Of a DNA stretch of 64,000 bases, positions 1 through 9,060 are shown one piece after another (position 1 is the stretch's first letter; every line of letters starts with the position of its first letter). A model generated the notes under the pieces. The model was not told the DNA's origin. It worked only from the letters and a program-made list of their open reading frames with translations, and did not search any database. The translations under genes and the position numbers were made by a program. Source of the DNA: Streptomyces sulfonofaciens. Its GTDB lineage: Bacteria; Actinomycetota; Actinomycetes; Streptomycetales; Streptomycetaceae. The DNA is taken from positions 62,001 to 126,000 of the forward strand of contig NZ_BNCD01000022.1 of assembly GCF_014656295.1 (NCBI RefSeq), given 5' to 3'.

Positions 1-254
1 TCGGGCTGGACGTCGGCCGCCGCGCCTTCGAGCGCTACACCGCCGTGGCGGACGACTTCACCTCGGTCGGCGGCGAGTCGACCTGGACGATGCGCTTCCA
101 CCGCGACGACTGGGACGTACGTGTGGTGACGAGCACGGTGCTGCGCTCCAGTGAGACGGAGTTCTTCGTCGACGCCACGCTGGACGGCTACGAGGGCGAT
201 CGGCGGGTTTTCTCCCGCGTCTGGAACGAAACCCTGCCCAGGGACTGCCTGTGA
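1..254 (+). CDS. CocE/NonD-family hydrolase, C-terminal end (partial)
   Basis: The gene enters from the left edge; the frame is open from base 3 to the TGA at 252-254. The last 83 residues read as the C-terminal jelly-roll tail of CocE/NonD-type (X-Pro dipeptidyl-peptidase-like) acylases, with the segments DDWDVRVVT, DATLDGYEGD and RVFSRVWNETLPRD, which are typical of this end of the family. The catalytic alpha/beta-hydrolase domain lies outside the window. The substrate cannot be inferred from this tail. The next readable gene starts almost at once and lacks its own 5' half, so a deletion probably ended just after this stop codon. Confidence 0.75.
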   Translation, partial: GLDVGRRAFERYTAVADDFTSVGGESTWTMRFHRDDWDVRVVTSTVLRSSETEFFVDATLDGYEGDRRVFSRVWNETLPRDCL

Positions 255-315
255 CCGTCGTACAGCGGCGCCGGCCCGCCCGTGCGCGGTGGCCGTGGGT
301 GGCCTGCCGCACGAC

Positions 316-1461
316 ATGGCCACCTACAAGGCCGAGTTCCTCGCCCACCACTACGAGGGCCGGCTGCGTCCCGCGGCACACTACGCGCTGGGCTGGCTGC
401 CGCTGTGGGCCAGGCTGTCGCGTCTCGCCCCGGCACTCGTCAACGCGGTGCTGCACGCCCCGGGACTGTCAGGAGCGGGCAAGCGGCTGGCCGGTGTGGA
501 CCCGGCACGGGACGCCCCGCTGTTCGCGGGGCGGTCGTTCCCCCAGTGGTGGCGGGCCCGCGGCGGGGACCGTCCCGACCCGGCCGACCCGCGGACCGTG
601 GTGCTGTGGCCGGACACCTTCAGCAGCTACTTCCACCCGTCGATCGCCGCGTCGGCCGTCCGCGTGCTGGAGGACGCCGGCTTCCGGGTCGCCGTGCCCA
701 CCGAGCCCGTGTGCTGCGGCCTGACATGGATCTCCACCGGTCAACTGGGTGTCGCGAAACGGGTGCTGCGCAGGACGCTCGGTGTCCTGAGCCCCTATCT
801 GGAGGCCGGTACGCCGATCGTCGGGCTCGAACCCTCCTGCACGGCGGTGTTCCGGGCCGACGCGCCCGAACTGCTGGCCGACGACCAGGACGTGCGGCGG
901 CTGGCCGGGCAGGTGCGCACGTTCGCCGAGCAACTCGTCCACCACACGCCCCACGACTGGCGACCGCCGGCTCTCGACCGGGCGGCCACCGTGCAGACAC
1001 ACTGCCACCAGCACGCGGTCCTGAGGGACGACGCCGACCGGGAGCTGATGCGCCGCGCCGGCCTGGACGCCGACGTGCTGGACGAGGGCTGCTGCGGCCT
1101 GGCGGGCAACTTCGGCTTCGAGCGCGGCCACCACGAGGTCGCCATGGCGGTCGGTGAACAGGGTGTGCTGCCCGCCGTACGCGCCGCCGACCCCGGCAGC
1201 CTCCTGCTCGCGGACGGCTTCAGTTGCCGCACTCAGATCGAGCAGGGCGGCACCGGCCGCCGCGCCCTGCACCTGGCCGAGGCGCTGGCCCTGGGCCTGG
1301 ACGGCGACCTGCCCGGTGAGCGGCCCGAACGCCGCGCCCACCGCCCCTCCCCTGCCTCGCGCACCGCCCGGTGCGCGGCCACCGCGGGCGCCGCCGGCCT
1401 CGTCGCGGCCGCCGCGGCGGCCGCCGGGCGCGGCGCGGTGCGCCTGCGGCACCGTCGCTGA
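316..1461 (+). pseudogene. FAD/(Fe-S) oxidase, 3' half only
   Basis: From ATG 316 the product begins MATYKAEFLAHHYEGR. In actinobacterial proteins that fuse an FAD-linked oxidase (GlcD-like) to an Fe-S glycolate-oxidase-type domain, this segment lies internally, just after the 4Fe-4S cysteines. What remains is the CCG-domain half: two Cys-Cys-Gly motifs (PVCCGLTW and DEGCCGLAGNFG) with QTHCHQHAV between them. The whole FAD-binding half and the CxxCxxC clusters are missing. The reading frame stays open to 1461, ending in a low-complexity Ala/Arg tail. No convincing ribosome site precedes ATG 316. I read this as a 5'-deleted gene remnant; a stable but inactive fragment is possible. Confidence 0.7.
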
Positions 1462-1580
1462 CGCCCCGCCGCACGGGGCACCGGCGATCTTCCGGGGAAG
1501 GCCGGAGCAGGCACGGGCGTGCCGGGGGTTTCCCGCGCGGCGGGAAACCCCCGGCAGGCTCCTGGGACGGGAGAGGGAGA

Positions 1581-2018
1581 ATGACGAGTGATCCGATCGT
1601 GGAGCAGGTGGACAGTGCCGTCTACACGGTGCCCACCGACACACCTGAGGCCGACGGCACGTTGAGCCGGGACAGCACCACGCTGATCCTCGCCACGGTC
1701 CGCTGCGGCGCGGTGACGGGGCTGGGCTTCACCTACGCCCCCGCGGCCACGGCACGGGTGGTCGACGACCTGCTCGCCGGCGTGGTGACCGGCACCGGGG
1801 CCTTCGACGTACCGGCCGCGAACGAGGCGATGCAGCGTGCCGTGCGCAATGCCGGGCTGCCGGGCGTGTCCGCGCAGGCGGTCTCAGCCGTGGACATCGC
1901 CCTGTGGGACCTCAAGGCCCGCCTGCTCGGCCTCCCCCTGGTCAGGGTGCTCGGCGCGGCCTGCCGGGAGGTGCCCGTCTACGGCAGCGGCGGCTTCACC
2001 AGCTACGACGCCGACCGG
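1581..2018 (+). pseudogene. Enolase-superfamily gene, 5' third only
   Basis: ATG 1581 follows a GGGAGAGGGAGA ribosome site. The protein (MTSDPIVEQVDSAVY...) is the N-terminal capping domain of a mandelate-racemase/muconate-lactonizing-type enzyme, including VSAQAVSAVDIALWDLKARLLGLPL and VPVYGSGGFTSYD. Family similarity stops abruptly near base 2010-2020, before the Lys base, the metal ligands and the barrel. The frame then runs on in meaningless sequence to a stop at 2381, while the neighbouring frame becomes the end of a GH15 gene. The simplest explanation is a deletion joining two genes out of frame. The remaining fragment cannot be catalytic. Confidence 0.8.
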
Positions 2019-2737
2019 CGCTGCTGCTGTTCGCGGCAGCCGAACGGCAGCAGCGCCTGGACGGCACGGCCTGGCGGGCCGCCTCCCTCGCCGTACGCGC
2101 GATCGAGGAGCACTGGCGCAAGCCCGACGCGGGGGTCTGGGAACTGGACGACCGGCTGTGGACCCACAGCCGGCTGGCCTGCGTCGCCGGCCTGCGCGCC
2201 CTGGCGGCCGCCGCGCCGCGCCACCCGCTGGCGAGGACCTGTACCAGCTTGGCCGACACCGTGCTCAGCGCCACGACGGCCACCGGCCTGCACCCCGCCG
2301 GCCACTGGCAGCGGGCCCCCGGTGACACGGGAGTGGACGCCGCGCTGCTGCTACCCGCGGTTCGCGGCGCCCTGGCGGTAGGGGACCCCCGAAACCGCGC
2401 CACCCTGGGCGCACGCCGGCGCGAGCTGGCCCGGGACCACTTCGTCTACCGCTTCCGCCATGACGCAAGGCCGCTGGAGCAGGCCGAGGGCGCCTTCCTG
2501 ATGTGCGGCTTCGTCATGGCGCTCGCCGAGCACCGGCAGGGGCGCCCGATCGAGGCGCACCGGTGGTTCGAGCGCAACCGCGGCGCCTGCGGAACGTCGC
2601 ACCTGTACGCGGAGGAGTTCGACATCGCCCAGCGCCAGATGCGCGGCAACCTGCCCCAGGCCTTCGTCCACGCCCTTCTGCTGGAGACCGCCGCCGGCCT
2701 CGCGCGGGAACCCGGGACCCGCGGCACCCACCGCTGA
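2012..2737 (+). pseudogene. GH15 glucoamylase/trehalase-like gene, 3' part only
   Basis: In a frame different from the enolase fragment, the sequence reads ALLLFAAAERQQRLDG, then WELDDRLWTHSRLACVAGLRALAAAAP and ends LPQAFVHALLLETAAGLA. This is the C-terminal third of the (alpha/alpha)6 barrel of Streptomyces GH15 (glucoamylase- or trehalase-like) proteins, including the late RNRGACGTSHLYAEEFD and QMRGNLPQAFVH segments. The N-terminal domain and the general-acid glutamate region are absent, and there is no start codon with a ribosome site. It is the right half of the deletion fusion; the SDR gene follows 15 bases downstream. Confidence 0.8.
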
Positions 2738-2752
2738 GACAGGAGCCGAAAC

Positions 2753-3802
2753 ATGCCCATGACCGTCGTCATCACCGGCGCCAGCGCCGGGATAGGCCGC
2801 GCCACGGCCCGCCTGTACGCCCGGCGGGGCGCCAACGTCGTGCTCATCGCCCGGGGCCGTGCCGCGCTGCGGACCGCCGCGCGCGAGGTCGAGTCCCTCG
2901 GTGGCCACCCGCTGGTCCTGGGGGCCGACACCGCCGACGCGGAACAGGTCGAGGCCGCCGCAGAGGCGGCCGAGAAGCACTTCGGGCCCCTCGACGTCTG
3001 GATCAACTCCGCCTTCGCCAGTGTCTTCGCCCCGTTCGACGAGATCACGGCCGAGGAGTACCGGCGGGTGACCGAGGTGACCTACCTCGGGTTCGTCAAC
3101 GGCACCCGTGCCGCGCTGCGTCGCATGCTGCCCCGCGACCACGGGACCGTCGTGCAGGCGGGGTCCGCACTGGGCGAGCGGGCCATCCCTCTCCAGTCGG
3201 CGTACTGCGGTGCGAAGCACGCGATCAACGGGTTCACCTCCTCGCTCCGCACGGAGCTGCTGCACCGCGGAAGCAACGTGCACGTCACCGTTGCGCAGAT
3301 GCCGGCGGTGAACACCCCGCAGTTCTCCTGGGTGCGCTCCCGCCTGCCGCACCACCCGAGCCCGGTGCCGCCGATCCACCAGCCCGAGGTCGCCGCCCGC
3401 GGCGTGGTGCACGCCGGCGACCACCCGCGCGGCAAGCAGTTCTACGTGGGTGCCTCGACCCTGGCGACCGTCTGGGGCAACCGGCTGGCCCCCGCCCTGC
3501 TCGACCGCTACCTCGCCCGCACCGGATTCGACTCCCAGCAGAGTGCCGACCGGCCGTCTGCCGGTCCGGACAACCTGTTCCACCCCGTCGACGAGCCGGC
3601 GGGCACCGACCACGGCGCGCACGGCGTCTTCGACGACTGCGCACACGCCCGCTCCTGGGAGGCGGCCCTGGCCCGGCACCCCGCCGCGGTGTGCGCCGCC
3701 GCCGCGGGCCTCGCCGTCGCCGCGGCGGCGGCCTTCCGCGGTGCGGGGGAGGGGGCCTTCTCCCGTGTCAGGCCGGGGAGCCGCCGGTCCTGGAGGCGGT
3801 AG
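2753..3802 (+). CDS. SDR-family oxidoreductase
   Basis: A 349-residue short-chain dehydrogenase/reductase. ATG 2753 has an AGGAG site six bases upstream; an in-frame ATG at 2759 is also possible. The Rossmann motif TGASAGIGRATA lies near residue 9. The usual NNAG is WINSAF near residue 84, a divergent version. The active site shows Ser near 140 (VVQAGSALGER) and YCGAKHA (YxxxK) near 155. The last 100 residues extend beyond the classical fold and end in an Ala-rich stretch with a possible membrane anchor (AAAAGLAVAAAAAF) and a basic tail. It is the only intact gene of this degraded block, downstream of the GH15 remnant and apparently once part of the same operon. The substrate is unknown. Confidence 0.85.
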   Translation: MPMTVVITGASAGIGRATARLYARRGANVVLIARGRAALRTAAREVESLGGHPLVLGADTADAEQVEAAAEAAEKHFGPLDVWINSAFASVFAPFDEITAEEYRRVTEVTYLGFVNGTRAALRRMLPRDHGTVVQAGSALGERAIPLQSAYCGAKHAINGFTSSLRTELLHRGSNVHVTVAQMPAVNTPQFSWVRSRLPHHPSPVPPIHQPEVAARGVVHAGDHPRGKQFYVGASTLATVWGNRLAPALLDRYLARTGFDSQQSADRPSAGPDNLFHPVDEPAGTDHGAHGVFDDCAHARSWEAALARHPAAVCAAAAGLAVAAAAAFRGAGEGAFSRVRPGSRRSWRR

Positions 3803-4008
3803 GGCAGGCGGACCCCGGACGGGTGTCGAGCCGGGCCGGGCGGCGCCGGCGTCGGACGCGGGCTCGGCACCCGTGGTGGAGCTGGCGGCCGGTGCGGCGC
3901 TGGTGTGTTGGTCCTTGTTGCATGCCTTGCCCTCCTGATTTGTTGGCCTCCGTCCTCCATGGCGTTGATTGGCCGGATGTCACGCTCTTGCTCTAGGGAA
4001 GGGACAGC

Positions 4009-4637
4009 ATGAGATCCATCCACCCGGGGGCCACCCGTACATCCCGCCGCTCCACGGCGCTCGCCTCTGCTCTCGCAGGGTGCGGTGTCGCGGTCCTCTG
4101 CCTCACGCCCCCGCTGCGGCCTCGGACGAGGTCGGGGCCCCCTCACCGGGCCTCAGTCATCGGATCCGTGTCGAGTCGAGGGTCGGTCGACCAATCCAGG
4201 CGCGCCGACGTCGAGGCCACGGACTTCGTGCGGACCCCACCGGGAAGTCGGACTCGGCGGCCCGGGTGGCGGCCTCCGTGGCGTACGCGAAGGGCCTCCA
4301 CCGCCCCACCACCCTCCACCCGACCGGGCCGGGCGAACCGCTGCTCATCGGGGACACCGCGCCCCTCCCCACGGACGCGTCGCCGCTCAGCAGCACCGCC
4401 CCGCCGTTCACCTTCGACGGCACCGATGACGTCACCCCGGCCGACAACACCTATGCCAACGGCTTCAACAAGCGCGTCGACGTGATCGGCGAGGCGGGCG
4501 CGGACCTCGGCGCGAAGGCACGGCGGTCGGAGGGCAGAGCAGAGCAGGCGCGCGTCGACCGAAGGCCCACGCCCCACGCCCCGCGGCCACCGCACGCCCG
4601 TCAGGAGTCCGCGCGACTTCAGACGATCACGCGGTGA
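4009..4637 (+). pseudogene. Frameshifted secreted-protein gene
   Basis: ATG 4009 has a GAAGGGA site and begins a plausible signal peptide (basic start, then SALAGCGVAVLCLTP). The natural continuation, AAASDEVGAPSPG with an Ala-x-Ala-type cleavage region, lies in another frame, as if about one base had been lost near 4113. A further switch gives DVEATDFVRT, and the stretch AARVAASVAYAKGLHRPTTLHPTG to NGFNKRVDVIGEAGADLGAK (about 4258-4515) reads well in the other frame again. At least two frame breaks therefore interrupt one exported protein. I do not recognise the family. Sequencing error is an alternative to decay. Confidence 0.45.
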
Positions 4638-4761
4638 CCGCACCCGCTCCCGGCCGGGCCCGCCGCAGGACCGCGCAGCGGGGCCGGCCCACGAGAGGCT
4701 TCGCGGCTCTCCTCTGCTCAACCGCAGAGCGGACCGCGGCCGCGCGGCTCCGGGCCGGGGA

Positions 4762-5181
4762 TCAGCCGCCGTAGCGCAGGCAGGTCAGGTCCTTGTAGTA
4801 GCCGTCGTCGAGGCAGATCCGTACGAACGCCGCCCCGCCGGCGACGTCCGCCGGAACGGTGAAGCTGAAACTCCTGGAATTACCGCAGGCGGTGTCGGCG
4901 GTGTCGGAGCCGTTCCGCCCCAGCTCATGGCTGTTGATGTCGAGCGTGTACGCGTAGGTGGCCCGGCACGTCTCCATGCTGGTCGCGTCCACCGACTTGT
5001 GCACCCCCTCCACGAGGACCGACCGGTTGTAGAAGGTCACCGTGCCGTCGGTCCACGTGTTCCCGTTCGGCACGTGGAAGGCGTAGGCGGCAGAGGTCTG
5101 GGCCTCGGCGGCGGGGGCGCCTGACAACACGCCCGCGGTCAGCACGGCGGTACCGAGGGCAGCGGCGAGGTGAGCGCGCAT
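4762..5181 (-). CDS. Small secreted protein of unknown function
   Basis: A 139-residue protein with a clear Sec signal peptide (MRAHLAAALGTAVLTAGVLSG), a likely cleavage after AEA near residue 27, and a mature domain of about 110 residues. The mature part has three visible cysteines before the last one (ETCRATY, DTACGN, RICLDDG) and CLRYGG at the end, so two disulfides are plausible. The composition (FTVPADV, VTFYNRS) suggests a small beta-sandwich. Exact homology is not recognised; similar short secreted proteins are common in Streptomyces. A GGAGA site precedes the ATG. A TTGACT hexamer on the minus strand near 5231-5236 could be a -35 element. It stands alone between the degraded block and the carotenoid genes. 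Confidence 0.75.
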   Translation of the reverse strand: MRAHLAAALGTAVLTAGVLSGAPAAEAQTSAAYAFHVPNGNTWTDGTVTFYNRSVLVEGVHKSVDATSMETCRATYAYTLDINSHELGRNGSDTADTACGNSRSFSFTVPADVAGGAAFVRICLDDGYYKDLTCLRYGG

Positions 5182-5517
5182 GCGGTCTCCATCTTGTGAG
5201 TCTTCTGCGCCTTCCGGCGGAGGGCCGAGTCAATCTTCGGGCGGCATACCCGCGAAGTCCATGACTTGACGGATCGATCGGACCGCACCAAGGGCATGGG
5301 TCGAAGGGCGACGAGCGCCGCTGCGCCGGGCGTGCGCAGCACTGCCCCGGGGTGTCCCTCGCGACCACGGCCGTGGTCGCACGCCCCCCGATGGACCGGG
5401 CCCGGGACGCTCCTGCCCAGGGCGGCCCGCGTCGCCGGACGTCTTGGAAGTGCCGCCAGCGGGGCGCCGGGGCGGCCGTCCGTGGGCGGAGGTGATCACG
5501 TGGGCACGCCCCGCGGG
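5182..5517. other. Intergenic, no gene seen
   Basis: This 336-base gap lies between the start of the small secreted protein and the end of the carotenoid Rieske gene. It should hold the promoter of the minus-strand secreted-protein gene. I see the palindromic core GATCGATC around 5274-5281 and no convincing coding frame. Confidence 0.5.
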
Positions 5518-6528
5518 TCAGTCCGGCAGCCCCGTGCCGGTGCGCAGCCGCCAGCGGCGCTCCGCGTAGGCCAGGTCGTCGCGCCACAGACGGCTCGACG
5601 CGGCGCGCAGCAACGGTTTGAGCAGGGGAGCGGCGCGCCGGGCGACCGCGAAGCCGGGGCGCCCCGAGGTGGCCAGCACGGCCTCGGTGACCATCGTGCG
5701 GGGCCGGCCCGAGGCATCCGTGCCCAGTGGTGTCGCATGGGACTCGACGAGGGAACCGCGGCCCTCGCCCTCGGTGATCCGCATGACGACCGTGCGCGGC
5801 TCCGGCGTGCTGAAGACCGCACGTACCGGCGCCACCAGCCGCCCCGCCACCCTGAACGACACGTCCACCGTGAAGCCGTCCTCCCAGGAAGCGCTGGGGG
5901 TGCCCGGCACGGAGACCACGGTCAGGTCGAGGAACGCGTACGGATGCAGCCAGGAACCGTGCCACGGATCCAGCCGGTTGGCGACGACGTCCTCAGGCTC
6001 GCAGGTGCCGGTCCCCGTGAACACCGCGGCCACCGAGGCAGCTTCGGGAGGCCGGGCGGGTACGACGGGTGTCGGCAGCGGCCGCTCGCCGCCGGCCGCG
6101 TCCAGGCGCACCCACAGCAGCACCCCGTCGTCATGGGCCGGAAAGGGGATCCAGCCGGCCGCGGCGGTGCCGTCCAGGCGCAGGCCGTGCCAGTGGCAGA
6201 CGAGTGATCCGCAGTGCACCGCACCGTCCTTGAGGGGCGCGCCCAGGTGCGGGCAGGCGCCGGGACCCGCGACCGGCCGGCCGCGGCCGTCGCGCCACAC
6301 GACCACCTCCTGGCCGGCGACGGTGCGCCCCAGCGGGCGCCCGGGCGGCAGGTCGCGCGCGGCACCCACCACGTACCAGTTGCCCGACGGCCGTTTCGCG
6401 GCGTGCGCCAGCGCGTCGGCGATCAGACCCGGACGGGCGTCACGCCACACCGGGCGCTGCCGCACCCAGGCGACGGGCCGGCGGCGCAGTTGCAGCGGCG
6501 GCGGGCAGGAGCGGCGTACCGCCCTCAC
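5518..6528 (-). CDS. Rieske 2Fe-2S protein of the carotenoid cluster (crtV position)
   Basis: GTG 6528 overlaps the crtB stop codon (GTGA), so translation is probably coupled; the product has 336 residues. An N-terminal Rieske domain binds a 2Fe-2S cluster: GACPHLGAPLKDG and VCHWHGLRLDG supply the two Cys-x-His / Cys-x-x-His pairs near residues 85-115. The C-terminal two thirds (VANRLDPWHGSWLHPYAF, then a START-like beta-rich region) match the family often labelled DUF5914, which accompanies crtE-I-B in Streptomyces. Other annotations call the gene at this position crtV, methylesterase; that label fits a Rieske protein poorly. An oxygenase or electron-transfer step on the carotenoid is an inference; no product is proven from sequence. 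Confidence 0.8.
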   Translation of the reverse strand: MRAVRRSCPPPLQLRRRPVAWVRQRPVWRDARPGLIADALAHAAKRPSGNWYVVGAARDLPPGRPLGRTVAGQEVVVWRDGRGRPVAGPGACPHLGAPLKDGAVHCGSLVCHWHGLRLDGTAAAGWIPFPAHDDGVLLWVRLDAAGGERPLPTPVVPARPPEAASVAAVFTGTGTCEPEDVVANRLDPWHGSWLHPYAFLDLTVVSVPGTPSASWEDGFTVDVSFRVAGRLVAPVRAVFSTPEPRTVVMRITEGEGRGSLVESHATPLGTDASGRPRTMVTEAVLATSGRPGFAVARRAAPLLKPLLRAASSRLWRDDLAYAERRWRLRTGTGLPD

Positions 6529-7538
6529 CGCTCCTGCCCCTCGGCTCCCGCGGGGACGGACGCACCGGCCCGCCGACCGGGTGCGACGCGGGCCGGGACG
6601 GCGGCGCTCGGGTGCCGACCGCGGTAGCGGGCCGCGGCCACCCTGGCCAGCCCGTCGAGCGCGACCGCGGCGCGCCGCCGGCGCGGCACGACCGCGCGCC
6701 GCCGCAGCACCGCGTACCCGCTCTGCGCGACCGCGTCCAGAATGCCCGAGTACAGGACGAAGGCAGTGCGGATACAGGGGCGGGAGACCGGGTCGAGCAG
6801 GGCGAGGCCGGGAGCGGCTTCGCGGTACACACCGCGGGTGAGGTCCTCCGCGGCACGCAGTGCCGCGGTGATGCGCAGGTCGGCCCGGCCCGTGTCCCTG
6901 CTCCACTCCAGCAGCGGGCGGTCGACGCCGTGGGCGGCCAGCAGGTCGGCGGGGAGGTAGACGCGGCCCCGGTCGAGGTCCTCGCCCACGTCCCGGAGGA
7001 AGTTGGTGAGCTGGAAGGCGACGCCCAGGGCCGCGGCGTGCGGCGCGGCCTCCTCGCGGGGCACGACGGTGCCGAGCACGGGCAGCATCTGGAGCCCGAT
7101 GACGGCGGCCGAGCCGTGCATGTAGCGGCGCAGTTCCGCATAGGTGGCGTACTCCGTCACCGTGAGGTCGCTGCGCATCGAGGCCAGGAAGTCCGTGAAG
7201 TGCTCGGCATCGATGGCGTGCCGCGCCGCCGTGTGCACCAGCGCCCGCAGCACCGGGGTGTCGGTGCGCCCGGTCGACAGGCCCTCCTCGAGCCGGTGCG
7301 ACAGGCGGGCCAGCCGCGTCGCGCGGTCGAAGGGCCCCGAGAGGTCGTCCACGATGTCGTCGGCCCAGCGGGCGAAGCCGTACAGGGCGTGGACGTCGGG
7401 TCGGCGGTCCGCGGGCAGCAGGCGGGTGGCGAGGAAGTAGGTCCTGCCGTGCCGGGCGTTGATCGACCGGCACCGCGCGTACGCACGGCGCAGCGCCGGA
7501 TCGGTGATGCCGGCGGCGTCCAGTTCACGCTCGGTCAT
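6525..7538 (-). CDS. crtB: Phytoene synthase
   Basis: A 337-residue squalene/phytoene synthase that condenses two geranylgeranyl-PP molecules to phytoene. Both Asp-rich Mg-diphosphate sites are present: ARWADDIVDDL near residue 60 and NFLRDVGEDLDRGRVYLP near residue 165, along with YFLATRLLP near 35. ATG 7538 lies inside the 3' end of crtI (14-base overlap) and its own stop overlaps the start of the Rieske gene, so crtE-I-B-Rieske form one tightly coupled operon. The basic/Ala-rich last 50 residues (RRRAAVALDG onward) are a normal actinobacterial extension. Confidence 0.95.
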   Translation of the reverse strand: MTERELDAAGITDPALRRAYARCRSINARHGRTYFLATRLLPADRRPDVHALYGFARWADDIVDDLSGPFDRATRLARLSHRLEEGLSTGRTDTPVLRALVHTAARHAIDAEHFTDFLASMRSDLTVTEYATYAELRRYMHGSAAVIGLQMLPVLGTVVPREEAAPHAAALGVAFQLTNFLRDVGEDLDRGRVYLPADLLAAHGVDRPLLEWSRDTGRADLRITAALRAAEDLTRGVYREAAPGLALLDPVSRPCIRTAFVLYSGILDAVAQSGYAVLRRRAVVPRRRRAAVALDGLARVAAARYRGRHPSAAVPARVAPGRRAGASVPAGAEGQER

Positions 7539-9060
7539 GGGCGGTTCCTTGCGTAGGAGGGCGCGTGCGCCGTCCCGGAGCGGCCGGGGGCCCCGTGACG
7601 CGGGCCGCGGCCAGCTTCCCGGACAGCACAACGGTGGGGATCCCGACGCCCGGCGTGGTCCCGCAGCCCGCGAGGACCGCGTTCGCGGTGCCGCGCACCA
7701 GGTTGGCGGGCCGGAACGGGCCGGTCTGGGCCAGGGTGTGTGCGACGGAGAAGGGGGTGCCGGCGGCAAGCCCCTGGCGGTGCCAGTCGGCGGGCGTCAC
7801 CAGGCACAGCTCCTCGACCGCCGAGGCACCGGGCAGGCCGCGCCGTTCGAGTGTCCCGAGCAGGCTGTCGCGGTAGGCGGGGGCGAGCTGCGTCCATGCC
7901 TGGGCACCGGGGCCGATGCGGGTGTTGGGGCAGGGCGCCAGGACGTGGAGCAACTGGCGGCCGTCCGGCGCCAGGCCGGGGTCGGTGGCCGTCGGCCGGG
8001 TGACGAGCAGGGACGGGTCGCTCATCAGGTCACCGGTGCGGGTCAGCTCGTCGAAGGTGCGGTGCCAGGCGCGGCCGAAGGACAGGGTGTGGTGGGCCAG
8101 CGCGGGCCAGTCGCGGTCGGTGCCGGCGTGCAGGACCACCGCGGACGGTGCGTACCGCAGCGGCAGCGGACGGCGGGGCCGCCGGCCCAGCAGCCTGTGG
8201 GCCTCGGGCAGGTCGGGGGTGAGGACCACGGCGTCGCACCGGATGCGCTCGCGGTCGGTGACGACGGCCGTGATCCGCTCGCCCCGGCGCTCCAGCCGCC
8301 GGACGGCGTGCCCGTAGCGGAACTCGGCGCCGGTGGTGGCGGCGGCGTCGGCCATGGCCCGCGGCAGGGCGTGCATGCCGCCGCGTGGGAACCAGACCCC
8401 GGCGACCGTGTCCATGTAGGCGATCACCGCGTAGGCGGCCAGCGCCCGTGCCGGCGGCACCCCCGCGTACAGCGCCTGGAAGGTGAAGACGCGGCGCAGC
8501 CGTTCGTCGTGGAGGAAGCGTCCGATGCGTGCGTCGAGACGGCCGAGACCACCGAGCGCGGCCAGGCGCGCCAGGTCGGCGTTGAGGAGGTGGAGGGGCG
8601 AGTCGAAGTTGCTGTCGATGAAGCGGTCCATCTGCACCTGGTGCAGCCGCCTCAGCCACCGGCGCAGCCGCCGGTAGCCGGCCGCTTCGCGCGGCCCCGC
8701 GAAGCGTTCGACCTCCGCCTCCATCGCAGCGCCGTCGGTGCGCACGTCCAGCCGGCTGCCGTCGGCGAACACGGCCCGGTAGGCGGGGTCGAGCGGTACC
8801 AGCTCGACCCGGTCGGCCAGCTTCTCGCCCACCGCGGCCAACGCCTCGTCCACCAGGTGGGGCATGGTCAGCACGGTCGGTCCGGTGTCGATGCGGTAGC
8901 CGGCCCGTTCCAGCAGGCCGGCGCGCCCACCGGGCCGTACCGCCCGCTCCACGACGGTCACCCGCCGGCCCGCACCCAGCAGGTGCAGCGCCGCCGACAG
9001 CCCTGCCAGGCCGGCGCCGACCACGACGACGTGGTCCGTGGGTCCTGGGAGCCGCCTCAT
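7525..9060 (-). CDS. crtI: Phytoene desaturase
   Basis: A 511-residue CrtI-type FAD desaturase that converts phytoene to lycopene. It opens with the dinucleotide-binding motif VVVGAGLAGLSAALHLL and VERAVRPGGRAG, and closes with the family's second FAD signature, AGCGTTPGVGIPTVVLSGKLAA. DTGPTVLTMPHL near residue 55 and GGMHALPRAMADAA near 225 are also CrtI-typical. ATG 9060 overlaps the crtE stop (ATGA), so expression follows crtE. The length is normal and no active-site loss is visible. Confidence 0.95.
   Translation of the reverse strand: MRRLPGPTDHVVVVGAGLAGLSAALHLLGAGRRVTVVERAVRPGGRAGLLERAGYRIDTGPTVLTMPHLVDEALAAVGEKLADRVELVPLDPAYRAVFADGSRLDVRTDGAAMEAEVERFAGPREAAGYRRLRRWLRRLHQVQMDRFIDSNFDSPLHLLNADLARLAALGGLGRLDARIGRFLHDERLRRVFTFQALYAGVPPARALAAYAVIAYMDTVAGVWFPRGGMHALPRAMADAAATTGAEFRYGHAVRRLERRGERITAVVTDRERIRCDAVVLTPDLPEAHRLLGRRPRRPLPLRYAPSAVVLHAGTDRDWPALAHHTLSFGRAWHRTFDELTRTGDLMSDPSLLVTRPTATDPGLAPDGRQLLHVLAPCPNTRIGPGAQAWTQLAPAYRDSLLGTLERRGLPGASAVEELCLVTPADWHRQGLAAGTPFSVAHTLAQTGPFRPANLVRGTANAVLAGCGTTPGVGIPTVVLSGKLAAARVTGPPAAPGRRTRPPTQGTAHDRA

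Noticed and set aside
1504..1558. GGGGGTTTCCCGCGCGGCGGGAAACCCCC inverted repeat as a possible attachment site
   Set aside because: It is a strong hairpin between the oxidase remnant and the enolase fragment, more likely the old terminator; no integrase gene or matching second copy is in the window.
5518..6528. Calling the Rieske gene crtV with methylesterase function
   Set aside because: The sequence shows a 2Fe-2S Rieske domain and no esterase motif; only the gene position matches, so no symbol was given.
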